NCBI GenBank assembly: GCA_046349955.1
Contig: JAXMBI010000001.1
Location: 186,001-250,000 of the forward strand
Reading direction: 5' to 3'
Length of the DNA: 64,000 nucleotides
DNA from: JBGAPH01 sp046349955
GTDB lineage: Bacteria > Planctomycetota > Planctomycetia > Pirellulales > JBGAPH01
The notes under the pieces: model-generated
Database searches by the model: none
What the model was told of the DNA's origin: nothing
Seen by the model: only the letters and a program-made list of their open reading frames with translations
Shown here: positions 41,354 through 50,214 of the stretch, piece after piece
Numbering within the stretch: the stretch's first letter is position 1
Layout of the letters: every line of letters begins with the position of its first letter
Translations under genes and position numbers: made by a program

Positions 41354-42540
41354 CCACCTTGCGCCTCCCCATCTACCTCGACCATCACGCCACCACGCAG
41401 GTTGATCCGCGCGTGCTCGAGGCGATGCTGCCGTACTTCTCGCAGACCTTCGGCAACCCCGGCAGCACCAATCACGATTTTGGCCGCCAGGCGCTCGAGG
41501 CCGTGGAGCGAGCGAGAGAGAGCGTCGCTGCGGCCCTGGGGGCCGAGCCCGCCGAGATCGTGTTCACGAGCGGTGCGACCGAGAGCAACAATCTGGCAAT
41601 TCAAGGCGTGGCCGAGCGGCCGCGGCGCAAGGGCAATCATCTGGTGAGCGTGGCCACCGAGCACCACGCCGTGCTTGATCCGCTCGCGCACCTCGGCCGC
41701 CGCGGCTACGAGGTCACGCTCCTGCCCGTCGCTCCGGCAGGGGACCGCCTGGCCGGCTGCATTGATCCCCAGCAAGTTGCCGATGCCCTGCGCGACGACA
41801 CGATCCTCGTCTCCGTGATGCTGGCCAACAACGAGATCGGGGCACTTCACCCCGTGGCCGAGATCGGCCGCTTGTGCCACGAACACGGCGTCCTCTTTCA
41901 CTGCGACGCGACGCAGGCGGTCGGCAAGCTGCCGGTCGATGTCGACGAGCTGTCGGTCGACCTGCTCAGCCTTTCGGCCCACAAGATGTACGGACCCAAG
42001 GGAGTGGGCGCCCTCTACGTGCGCGGGAAGCAACCGCACGTGCGGCTCGAGCCACAGATCCTCGGGGGCGGCCAAGAAGAGGGGCGTCGCTCCGGCACGC
42101 TCAACGTTCCTGGCATCGTGGGTCTGGCGAAAGCCCTCGAGCTCTCGCTTGAACTGCTGCCGACCGAGGGGCAACGGCTCGCGGATCTGAGCAACCGGCT
42201 CTACGCCGGGCTCTTGGCGGCCATCGGCGACGTTCGGCTTCACGGCCCGGCTCTCGACTCCGGCCGCCGCCTGCCAGGCAACCTAAACGTCGGCTTCCCC
42301 GGCGTCGACGGCGAGGCCCTGCTGCTCGAAATGCGCGACGTCGCGGTCAGCTCGGGGGCGGCCTGCACGTCGGTCAGCCCCGAGCCCAGCCACGTCCTGC
42401 GGGCATTGGGTCTCGACGACGACTTAGTCCGCGCGAGCCTGCGCTTCGGCCTGGGGAGGGGGACGACCGCCGAGGAGATCGACTTCACGATCGGGGCGGT
42501 TGTGGACGCAGTGGAGCGGCTGAAGGCACTGGGCCGTTAG
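41350..42540 (+). CDS. cysteine desulfurase (NifS/IscS class I)
   Basis: 396 aa. Removes sulfur from cysteine via pyridoxal phosphate for Fe-S clusters and thiolation. DHHATTQVDP at the start, FTSGATESNN, H105/H106 in TEHHAV, PLP lysine K212 in LSAHKMYGPKG, and catalytic C339 in SSGAACTSVSPEPSHVL. The ATG at 41350 yields the expected N-terminus. No iscU or isc/suf genes are adjacent, so it may serve tRNA thiolation or another pathway. Confidence 0.92.
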   Translation: MTTLRLPIYLDHHATTQVDPRVLEAMLPYFSQTFGNPGSTNHDFGRQALEAVERARESVAAALGAEPAEIVFTSGATESNNLAIQGVAERPRRKGNHLVSVATEHHAVLDPLAHLGRRGYEVTLLPVAPAGDRLAGCIDPQQVADALRDDTILVSVMLANNEIGALHPVAEIGRLCHEHGVLFHCDATQAVGKLPVDVDELSVDLLSLSAHKMYGPKGVGALYVRGKQPHVRLEPQILGGGQEEGRRSGTLNVPGIVGLAKALELSLELLPTEGQRLADLSNRLYAGLLAAIGDVRLHGPALDSGRRLPGNLNVGFPGVDGEALLLEMRDVAVSSGAACTSVSPEPSHVLRALGLDDDLVRASLRFGLGRGTTAEEIDFTIGAVVDAVERLKALGR

Positions 42541-42561
42541 AGCGTCCGAGACCGGGAATCT

Positions 42562-42631
42562 AACCACAAAGACACAAAGGCACAAAGAACCCTGCCTGCC
42601 TAACTCTTTGTGCCTTCGTGCCTTTGTAGTT
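42562..42631. repeat. ACAAAGGCACAAAG inverted-repeat element
   Basis: Arm AACCACAAAGACACAAAGGC at 42562 and the complementary arm ending GCCTTTGTAGTT at 42631, separated by about 15 bases. Related element at 51666-51810. Confidence 0.7.
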
Positions 42632-42645
42632 CAGTTAGCTGATCG

Positions 42646-42675
42646 TTGACGACCCCGCCGGCAAGCCCGTACACT
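42646..42675 (+). promoter_or_regulatory. candidate tkt promoter
   Basis: TTGACG (42646-42651) and TACACT (42670-42675), 18-base spacer, 78 bases upstream of the start codon. Confidence 0.5.
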
Positions 42676-42752
42676 GCCGGGCTGAAAATGCCGCCGTTCA
42701 AGGCCGTCGTCCGTCGCCCATTTCGCCCGTTCCTGGGGCCAGCAAAGAGATT

Positions 42753-44822
42753 ATGTCGCAAGCCACGACCAGCGCCGCCATCGATATCGAGCAACTGGCC
42801 ATCAACACCATTCGCACCCTGTCGATGGACGGAGTGCAGGCGGCCAACAGCGGCCATCCCGGCACCCCGATGGCCCTGGCCCCTGTGGCCTACGTGCTCT
42901 GGAACAAGGTGCTGCGCTACGATCCGGCCCAGCCCCTCTGGCCCAACCGCGACCGCTTCGTGCTCTCCTGCGGCCACGCCTCGATGCTGCTCTACTCGGT
43001 CCTCCACCTGGCGCAGGTGAAGGCGGCCGATCCCCAGGGCAAGGTGCTCAACGAGCCGGCCGTCTCGCTCGACGACCTCCGCCGCTTCCGCCAGTGGCAC
43101 AGCCGCTGCCCAGGGCACCCCGAGTATCACGACACCACAGGCGTCGAAACCACGACCGGCCCGCTCGGCCAAGGCATCGCCAACAGCGTGGGCATGGCCA
43201 TCGCCAGCCGCTGGCTCGGGGCCCGTTACAACAAGCCGGGCCAAACGCTGTTCGACTTCAACATCTATGCCCTCTGCAGCGACGGCGACCTGATGGAGGG
43301 CATCTCCAACGAGGCCGCTTCGCTCGCCGGCCACCTGAAGCTCGACAACCTGTGCTGGATCTACGACGACAACCACATCACGATCGAAGGCGAGACCAAC
43401 CTGGCCTATAGCGACGACGCCCAGAGGCGGTTCGAGGGGCTCGGCTGGAACGTGCTCCGCGTGGCCGACGCCAACGATCTGCCGGCTCTCGAAAAGGCCT
43501 TCTCCGGCTTCCAGAAGACCACCGGCAAGCCGACCCTGATCATCGTCCGTAGCCATATCGGCTTCGGTTCGCCCCACAAGCAAGACACCCACGGCGCTCA
43601 CGGGGCGCCGCTCGGCGAAGACGAGGTCAAGGCGACCAAGAAGGTCTACGGCTGGCCCGAAGACGCCCACTTTCTTGTACCGCCGGAAGTGCTCAAGAAC
43701 TTCCAACAAGGTGTGGGCGCTCGCGGGGCCGACCTGAGCGCGACGTGGAAGCGGGCCTTCGAGAGCTATGCCGCGGCCAACCCCGGCTTGGCCCAACAGC
43801 TTGGCGAGATCCAGCGCCGCGAGCTACCAAAAGACTGGGACGCCAAGATCCCGACTTTCCCGGCCGACGCCAAAGGCATGGCCACCCGGATTTCGTCGGG
43901 TAAGGTGCTCGTGTCCGTGGCCGAGCAGGTGCCGTGGCTGATCGGCGGCTCGGCCGACTTGGCCCCCTCGACCATGACCACGCTCACCTTTTCCGACGCC
44001 GGCAGCTTCCAGCCGGAAACGCCGGGCGGCCGCAACTTCCATTTCGGCATCCGCGAACATGGCATGGCCGCCGCGCTCAACGGCCTGGCGACGACCGGCA
44101 TCCGCCCCTTCGGCGCCACGTTCTTCGTCTTCAGCGATTATCTGCGCCCCTCGATGCGGCTGAGCGCGATCATGCGGCTGCCGGTGATCTATGTGTTCAC
44201 GCACGACTCGATCGGCGTGGGCGAAGACGGCCCGACGCATCAGCCGGTCGAGCATCTGGCGGCCGCACGGTCGATCCCCGGGCTCTACGTCATGCGTCCC
44301 GGCGACGCCAACGAGGCGGCCGAAGTCTGGCGCACGATCATGCCGTTCAAAGACAGGCCGGTGGCGCTCGTGCTCACGCGGCAGAACATGCCGACCTATG
44401 ACCGCACCAAGTACGCCCCGGTCGCCGGCGTGGCCAAGGGGGGCTATATCTTCGCCGACGCCCCCGGCGGCAAGCCCGACGTGATCCTGCTTGGCACCGG
44501 CAGCGAACTTTCGCTGGCGGTCGAAGCCCACGAGAAGCTCACGGCCGCCGGCGTGAAGAGCCGCGTGGTGAGCCTCCCCTGCTGGGAACTGTTCGAAGAC
44601 CAAGACGAGGCCTACCGCAAGTCGGTGCTGCCGCCCTCGGTGACTGCCCGCGTGGCGATCGAGGCCGGCGTGGAGCAAGGCTGGCGGAAGTACCTGGGCG
44701 ACCGCGGCGTATTCATCGGCATGAAGACCTACGGCGCCTCGGCCCCCTATCAAACGGTCTACAAGAACTACGGCATCACGAGCGACGCGGTGGTGGAGGC
44801 GGCGAAGGGGCTGGTGGGGTAG
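42753..44822 (+). CDS. tkt: transketolase
   Basis: 689 aa, full length. Transfers two-carbon ketol units in the pentose-phosphate pathway using thiamine diphosphate. NSGHPGTPMALAPVAYVLW near the start, GPLGQGIANSVGMAIA, the ThDP motif CSDGDLMEGISNEAASLAGH, later REHGMAAALNGLA (catalytic Glu), HDSIGVGEDGPTHQPVEHL, and the C-terminal domain. No operon partners. Confidence 0.97.
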   Translation: MSQATTSAAIDIEQLAINTIRTLSMDGVQAANSGHPGTPMALAPVAYVLWNKVLRYDPAQPLWPNRDRFVLSCGHASMLLYSVLHLAQVKAADPQGKVLNEPAVSLDDLRRFRQWHSRCPGHPEYHDTTGVETTTGPLGQGIANSVGMAIASRWLGARYNKPGQTLFDFNIYALCSDGDLMEGISNEAASLAGHLKLDNLCWIYDDNHITIEGETNLAYSDDAQRRFEGLGWNVLRVADANDLPALEKAFSGFQKTTGKPTLIIVRSHIGFGSPHKQDTHGAHGAPLGEDEVKATKKVYGWPEDAHFLVPPEVLKNFQQGVGARGADLSATWKRAFESYAAANPGLAQQLGEIQRRELPKDWDAKIPTFPADAKGMATRISSGKVLVSVAEQVPWLIGGSADLAPSTMTTLTFSDAGSFQPETPGGRNFHFGIREHGMAAALNGLATTGIRPFGATFFVFSDYLRPSMRLSAIMRLPVIYVFTHDSIGVGEDGPTHQPVEHLAAARSIPGLYVMRPGDANEAAEVWRTIMPFKDRPVALVLTRQNMPTYDRTKYAPVAGVAKGGYIFADAPGGKPDVILLGTGSELSLAVEAHEKLTAAGVKSRVVSLPCWELFEDQDEAYRKSVLPPSVTARVAIEAGVEQGWRKYLGDRGVFIGMKTYGASAPYQTVYKNYGITSDAVVEAAKGLVG

Positions 44823-44835
44823 GGGGCGTCCACAA

Positions 44836-45222
44836 CTAGGAGCGCGCTGTCCACAGCTTTGTTTCGTCGTTGATTCGCGTCTTTCCGGTGGAGCTGGCAA
44901 GCAGTTGCTCTTTGAGCAACTGCTCCACCGTCTTATGAATCTGCTTTGTGGGAACCCGCCCCATCAGTTTGGCTTGCAAGAGACGCACGTCGAGTTGTTT
45001 GCGGGTGAGTCCAGGCGAGCCATCCAGAAGGCTGGGATCATCGAGCGGTTCCGTATCCACCACGGGGCGAGATCGGGAGTGCAGTCGAAAAGCAATGGTC
45101 GAACTCGTCGCCGAGAGCCGTTGACGCCCGGCACATCCCACGCTCATCAAGATGATGCCGTCCGATGGCGGGTTCCAAAGAACAACACGTCTTCGACCGT
45201 GGCGACCGCTCCTTGACTGCAT
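44836..45222 (-). CDS. hypothetical protein, possibly a relic
   Basis: Open for 128 codons. The C-terminal half (LTRKQLDVRLLQAKLMGRVP and TKQIHKTVEQLLKEQLLASS) has helix-turn-helix-like spacing and normal amino-acid composition, whereas the N-terminal part looks random. It converges on tkt. May be the intact 3' part of a decayed gene. No family recognised. Confidence 0.35.
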   Translation of the reverse strand: MQSRSGRHGRRRVVLWNPPSDGIILMSVGCAGRQRLSATSSTIAFRLHSRSRPVVDTEPLDDPSLLDGSPGLTRKQLDVRLLQAKLMGRVPTKQIHKTVEQLLKEQLLASSTGKTRINDETKLWTARS

Positions 45223-45439
45223 AGGAAGCTACGAAGGAGAACGACTTCTGTAGTTCTCCATTCCGGGTGAGGTGAACTGCTCGACCTGTTGCGGAAAAGA
45301 AATTGACGGGTTGTCACGATCTCTTGCCAGTCACTTGCCCGCCGGCGATCGCGTCAAAGCGTGATCTCGACGTGCTCTCTGGTCGTCAGTCCGTTACTTC
45401 TTCATTGCTGACCAAACCTTCGATCTCCGGGTGTCTTGA

Positions 45440-45725
45440 CGCCGCGCTCCGCCGCATGAGGTCACCACGTTGAAGTTCAGTAATACTTCCGCACGACCCC
45501 GCCAGCGGTGAATCTTCGGGTCGTAGACCGTCTGAGCTGCTCGAACTGAGCGATTTAACCGTGTAGGGATCGACATACGGAAAACCGTTGCGCTGCATCG
45601 AGCGAAATCAGTCGAATCTCGTCTTCAACGCTCCGCAGGTTCGCGTAGTCGAGTGGCTTTGACGCCAGCGAGTCGTCCGAGGTCCGCCGATAAACACGCC
45701 TGTAACTCGGCCCCTTGCCCTCCAT
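45440..45725 (-). pseudogene. frameshifted hypothetical gene fragment
   Basis: One frame gives PLDYANLRSVEDEIRLISLD (within a 56-codon ORF ending at 45555), the next frame gives NGFPYVDPYTVKS, and a third QTVYDPKIHRWRGRAEVLLN followed by FNVV. Each piece looks like real protein and they join in order on the minus strand with small frame changes, as expected for a decayed gene. Family not recognised. Confidence 0.45.
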
Positions 45726-46105
45726 CGCCGTCGCCTCCGGTAATGATGGTGAACGGGTTCACCGTCGCCATACGCCGCGACAAAGCAGTCGACGATTCGA
45801 CTGGATCGCCCACCTATCGCGGAGCGTTTTCACTTTGCGATATAAGGCTCAATGTAGTCTCGGATCTGGTCCTGTACGGACCACGGGCGCTTCGCAGAAG
45901 AACTCGTCCGCGGCGGTTTCTCAGCGCAAGGGTTCGCGAGCGTACGCGCGAGGCCGATGAGTGCGGGTTCCGCCCGAACAGTGGCAACCGTCGAACTTAA
46001 GCCCGACGGCCTTCTCCCGAAAGGCAATCTTCGCAGGTAAGCGCCGGCACGATCCGCTGCGCGATCGAGTCGCGGAAAGTACATCGACCCGCTGGGAGCG
46101 TTTCA

Positions 46106-46447
46106 GTGAAACGCCGCATGGGAGGGGTCCTTTTCCGAGATAGTCGAGGTCGCGCGCCGGTTCGACCATTCTTCGCCGCGGCCGTTGCCAATCCCATCGA
46201 ATCCGCGCGGAGTTGGCGTCACCATTCGGGTGCGGCGCATCCCGGCGAGCCGGCTTGCGTAACCCTGCTCCCACTTCTTGCCCATCGGCGTAGGGAATCG
46301 GATCGGCCGAAAGCGGATGGGACGGCTGCTGCGTTCGGCGGCGGAAGCGACGTTCTCGGGCGGCGGTGTCAAGCTCCGCGCCGGGCCACGTATCCGCGTG
46401 ACCGACCACGAATAACACGACTTGCTGCCGGGTCGGCGCACGCACCA
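46106..46447 (-). pseudogene. relic of an OmpA/MotB-like C-terminal domain
   Basis: In one minus-strand frame: VVLFVVGHADT, PGAELDTAARERR and PNGDANSAR; in other frames near the expected distance, GNGRGEEWSNRR and AKNGR, which recall the conserved NGRAKNRRVE end of the peptidoglycan-binding OmpA domain. The parts appear in the right order but in different frames, so the gene is broken by at least two indels. The N-terminal part cannot be identified. Confidence 0.5.
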
Positions 46448-46964
46448 AGGCTCTTCGTGAGAAAGACGGCGATGGCGGTCCCGCGCCGTGAAGGGGGTGA
46501 TGCTCTACGATCAGCACGCGGGACAGGCGAGGCGAGCCATTTTCACCTCTGCAAATCTGCTCGTGGTTGCTGTAGATCGCCCACGAGGGCGGCCATCGAT
46601 TGAACCGAAAGGCGCCGCTTGTCTGCAAGCTAAGCACCTGGAGGATGGACCAACTGCCAAACTTGAAACAGACGACGCCTGAATCTGCTTCGGGCCCACT
46701 GGCGGAATTGCTTGATGAATCGGCCCGCTACGAACGGAGACCGCGACGAGGGCCGGGCCGTCGTTGGACGATGATTGGCAGCGGATCGTGGATCGCGGTT
46801 TCCTTCGCTGCATTTCCTGAAGCGATTGGGCACGCGTGTAACCGATGGTGAACATTAGGCAGTGTAAGGCGACCTCGTATTACGGCAAGCTCGTTCTCCA
46901 AGCGCACTTTGCCGTTGAGGCCAACCTCCGGCGCACTAGCATTCTTCAGCCCGCTGTGACCATG

Positions 46965-48085
46965 CCCTCCCCCTCGCCGGCTTCGGCTACACCCTCCACC
47001 GCGTTGACCCGCACTCGCAGGCGCGGCGCGGGACGTTTCAGACGCCGCATGGGCCGGTCGAGCTGCCGGCGTTCATGCCGGTCGGCACACAGGCAACCGT
47101 GAAAGGGTTGATGCTCGAGCAGGTCCGCCGCACCGGCGCGCAGATGGTGCTCGCCAACACCTATCATCTGGCGCTCCGCCCGGGGCCCGAGATCGTGGCC
47201 GAGCTCGGCGGGCTGCATGGCTTCATGGGGTGGCAGGGGCCGATCCTCACCGACAGCGGCGGCTTCCAGCTCTTCAGCCTGGCCGAAATGACCAAGGTCC
47301 GCGAGCAGGGCGCCACCTTTCGCTCGCACATCGACGGCCGGCTGCTCGAGCTCTCCCCCGAGCGGGCGATCGAAGTGCAGGAAGCGCTTGGCAGCGACGT
47401 GGCCATGGTGCTCGACCACGTGGTCGCGCTCCCCAACAAGCCTGAGGTGATCCTCGACGCCATGGAGCGGACGATCCGCTGGGCCGCCCGCTGCCAACAA
47501 GCGGCTCGGCGGCCCGATCAGGCCCAGTTCGCCATCGTGCAAGGGGGCCTCGATCCCGAGCTGCGGCGGCGATGCGCCGAGGAGCTCGTCGCCCTCGATT
47601 TCCCCGGCTACGCGGTGGGCGGCCTGAGCGTGGGGGAAGCGCCGGCCGACATGTACCGCATGCTCGACGCCACGGCGCCGCATCTCCCGGCCGACCGGCC
47701 CCGCTATCTGATGGGCGTCGGCCGGCCCGAGGATCTGCTCGAGGCGGTGCGCCGCGGCATCGATCTGTTCGATTGCGTGATGCCGACGCGGAGTGGGCGA
47801 AACGCCTTGGCGTTCACCGATTCAGGCCGAGTGCGGATGCGCAACCTGAAGTACGAGCGCGACCCCGGTCCGCTGGAAGAAGGCTGCCCCTGCGCCGCCT
47901 GCCAGCACAGCCGCGGCTACCTCCGGCACCTATTCCAGGCCGGCGAAATGCTGGGCCCGATTCTGCTCTCCGAGCACAACCTGACCTTCTACCAACGCCT
48001 GCTGGCCGCTGCCCGCGCGGCCATCGAAGCCGGCGAATTCCAAGCCTTCGCCGCAGAAAAACTCGCCCGCTGGGCAGGAGCCTGA
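46965..48085 (+). CDS. tgt: queuine tRNA-ribosyltransferase (start disrupted)
   Basis: Exchanges guanine-34 for a queuosine precursor in tRNAs with GUN anticodons. Nucleophile/proton-shuttle Asp in LTDSGGFQLFS, second catalytic Asp in LFDCVMPTRSGRN, zinc ligands in CPCAACQHSRGYLRHLF. The conserved N-terminus (GYTLHRVDPHSQARRGTFQ, then TPHGPVELPAFMPVGT) is encoded in this frame from about 46982, but no ATG, GTG or TTG lies in frame between the stop at 46937 and the internal ATG 47075. The ATG at 46962 (MPSP) is one base out of frame; adding one C to the run of five at 46969-46973 would fuse it properly. Either a one-base assembly error or a damaged start. Confidence 0.88.
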
Positions 48086-48129
48086 TTGAACCGCCGAGGC
48101 GCGGAGACGCGGAGGAATACAAGATTGTT

Positions 48130-48206
48130 TCTCGCAAAGGCGCAGGGTTCGCAAAGGAGTGAGTCGACCCTCCCTCGTCTTAGCGAGCTTTGCGCCTTTG
48201 CGAGAA
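48130..48206. repeat. TTCTCGCAAAGGCGC inverted repeat
   Basis: 15-base perfect arms at 48130-48144 and 48192-48206 around a 47-base spacer. The same arms occur at 51704-51717 (one base shorter) and 51763-51777. A related CGCGGAGACGCGGAG-type arm starts near 48090 and its complement is at about 50142-50182. Confidence 0.75.
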
Positions 48207-48226
48207 ACTCTCAAAACCCGCGCGGG

Positions 48227-48255
48227 TTGGTCGATTCGCCGGGATCGCCTACACT
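48227..48255 (+). promoter_or_regulatory. candidate cmk promoter, possibly giving a leaderless transcript
   Basis: TTGGTC (48227-48232) and TACACT (48250-48255), 17-base spacer. The start codon at 48263 is 7 bases after the -10 box, i.e. at or next to the expected transcription start. Confidence 0.5.
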
Positions 48256-48262
48256 CAAGGGC

Positions 48263-48940
48263 ATGATCGTCACCATCGATGGGCCCGCGGGGGCCGGCAA
48301 GAGCAGTGCGGCGAGGGCCTTGGCCCGGCGGCTGGGATTTCATTTCCTGGACACCGGGGCCATGTATCGCGCCGTGACGTTGGCCGCCCAACGGCGAGGA
48401 CTCGATTTCGATCGCGCGGACTTGCTCGAACAGCTTGCCCGCGACGTGCGGATCGAACTGCAGGACACGCGGGTGCTGCTCGACGACGAGGACGTGACCG
48501 AAGCTATTCGCCATCCCAGCCTCACCAGCCTGATCCGCTACGCCGCCGATTGCCCAGGCGTCCGGACCGTGCTCGTAGAGTTGCAGCGGCAGGCCGCACA
48601 GGCAGGCGACTACGTCAGTGAAGGCCGCGATCAGGGCACCGTCGTGTTCCCCCAGGCCGAGTGCAAGTTTTTCCTCACGGCCAGCCCCGAGGTGCGGGCT
48701 CGGCGGCGTCTGGCGGAACTGCTGCGGCGCGGCGCGAGCACGACGTTTGAAGAAGTGCTCGCGGCCCAGACCGAGCGCGATGAGCAGGACTCGACCCGCG
48801 AGGTGGGGCGGCTCTATGCCGCGGACGACGCGATCCTGGTGAACACCGATCGGCTCGAGCCGCCCGCGGTGGCCGTGGAGCTCGAGCGGCTGTACTATCA
48901 GCGCACTGCCAGGCTTACATCAGATCCCTCGCGGCGTTAG
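48263..48940 (+). CDS. cmk: cytidylate kinase
   Basis: 225 aa. Phosphorylates CMP/dCMP. P-loop IDGPAGAGKSSAARAL at the N-terminus, FLDTGAMYRAVT, DVTEAIRHP, GRDQGTVVFPQAECKFFL, and the lid region RDEQDSTREVGRL. The typical Cmk motif GRDIGTVVFP is here GRDQGTVVFP. The ATG at 48263 gives the normal start. plsC follows 9 bases after the stop, as in many bacteria. Confidence 0.95.
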   Translation: MIVTIDGPAGAGKSSAARALARRLGFHFLDTGAMYRAVTLAAQRRGLDFDRADLLEQLARDVRIELQDTRVLLDDEDVTEAIRHPSLTSLIRYAADCPGVRTVLVELQRQAAQAGDYVSEGRDQGTVVFPQAECKFFLTASPEVRARRRLAELLRRGASTTFEEVLAAQTERDEQDSTREVGRLYAADDAILVNTDRLEPPAVAVELERLYYQRTARLTSDPSRR

Positions 48941-48949
48941 GGCAGCGTC

Positions 48950-49657
48950 ATGGCCCAACGTTCCGCCGCCAAGCGTCTCTGGTACGGTTTCCTGCAAGTG
49001 ACCTGCCGGCTGGCTGCGGTAGCCGCTTGCCGGATTCGCGTCGCCGGCCGCGAGCACGTGCCTCGCGAGGGGGGCGGGTTGCTGCTCTCGAATCATCAGA
49101 GCCACCTCGACCCGGTGCTCATGGGGCTGGCCTGCGATCGCCGGCTGAACTACCTGGCTCGCGAATCGCTGTTCCGCTTCGCGCCGTTCCGTTGGCTCAT
49201 CCAATCGCTCGACGCGATTCCGATCGACCGCGAAGGAGTGGGTCTCTCGGGGCTCAAGGAAACGCTGCGGCGGCTGAAGCAGGAAGAGCTGGTGCTGATC
49301 TTTCCCGAAGGGACGCGGAGCCGCGACGGCGAGATCTCGCCGCTGCGGCCCGGCTTTTGCGCGCTCGCCCGCCGGGGCCGAGCGCCGCTCGTGCCGGTGG
49401 GGCTCGATGGCGCCTTTACGGCCTTCCCACGTTCAGCCCTATTTCCGCGGCCCGCCCGGCTGGCCGTGGTCTTCGGCGAGCCGCTGCTCCAAGAGGAGCT
49501 GGCCGGCCTCTCCGACGAAGAGTTGGTGGCCGAAGTCGAGCGCCGCATTCGCAGTTGTCATGCGGCCGCCCGGCGATTGCTCCGCCGCAGCCCCGACTGC
49601 GATCCGAGCTATGCACTCGAGTGGTTGCCAGAGTGGGTGGTGGGTGCGAACAACTGA
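48950..49657 (+). CDS. plsC: 1-acyl-sn-glycerol-3-phosphate acyltransferase
   Basis: 235 aa. Makes phosphatidic acid from lysophosphatidic acid at the membrane. Acyltransferase block I is SNHQSHLDPVLM (HxxxxD-type), block III is IFPEGTRSRDGE, and block IV VPVGLDGAF. An N-terminal hydrophobic segment provides membrane contact. Cotranscribed with cmk. Confidence 0.92.
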   Translation: MAQRSAAKRLWYGFLQVTCRLAAVAACRIRVAGREHVPREGGGLLLSNHQSHLDPVLMGLACDRRLNYLARESLFRFAPFRWLIQSLDAIPIDREGVGLSGLKETLRRLKQEELVLIFPEGTRSRDGEISPLRPGFCALARRGRAPLVPVGLDGAFTAFPRSALFPRPARLAVVFGEPLLQEELAGLSDEELVAEVERRIRSCHAAARRLLRRSPDCDPSYALEWLPEWVVGANN

Positions 49658-49812
49658 TAGCAACCATTACCTCCAGAGCGCAGTACGGATTGCCCTTGTC
49701 GCGCGCCGATTGATTTCCTAGTGTCTGCCACCGGCCGGCCGGCATGCCCGTAGCGCCATGGAGGGCGCAAAGCCGCTGGGCCGGTAGTCTCGAGGGAAGA
49801 GGGAGTTTGGGC

Positions 49813-50085
49813 ATGGCAGGGGTGTATGCTTGGATTCGTGAAGGGGTGCGTCGGGCAGTGCTCCTGGGCTTTTCCGACGCCGTCGAAGAGCTGGGCATTC
49901 CGCAGGACGCCGAAGGGGTAAACCAACATCTGGCCGGCGTGCTCAAGCAGCGCACGATCGGCGAACCCCTCACCGCCACCGCCCGCACGCTGCCGCATCA
50001 GCCGGGCATCGGGGCCGGCCGCAAGCGGCTGGGCAAGTCGCTCGAAGAGATCGCCTCGCCGGGCGAGGCCCGCAAGGCGGGGTAA
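49813..50085 (+). CDS. small conserved-looking protein of 90 aa
   Basis: MAGVYAWIREGVRRAVLLGF then SDAVEELGIPQDAEGVNQHL, LAGVLKQ, and a basic tail GAGRKRLGKSLEEI. No family recognised, but the frame bias and composition look real and start and stop fit the gap. An amphipathic N-terminal helix is visible, so membrane or protein association is possible. No operon partner within 100 bases. Confidence 0.55.
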   Translation: MAGVYAWIREGVRRAVLLGFSDAVEELGIPQDAEGVNQHLAGVLKQRTIGEPLTATARTLPHQPGIGAGRKRLGKSLEEIASPGEARKAG

Positions 50086-50214
50086 CCTCAGGATCTGGGC
50101 AACTGGGGTTGAGGAGCAGGATGAGCGGGTGATGGCGCGCCGCCGGCCTCTCCGCGCCTCCGCGCCTCCGCGTCTTCGCGGTAAAACTGAACGGCAACCA
50201 CCCAGGAGGTTGCC

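Larger units (their letters stand above)
44823..46961. other. 2.1-kb decayed, lower-GC region
   Basis: No intact conserved gene, only short frames on both strands, and base composition visibly less GC-rich than in neighbouring genes. Protein-like fragments on the minus strand occur in several frames in a consistent order: the OmpA-like relic (46106-46447), then the pseudogene at 45440-45725, then the frame at 44836-45222. This reads as one or more minus-strand genes broken by several frameshifts. Confidence 0.65.
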
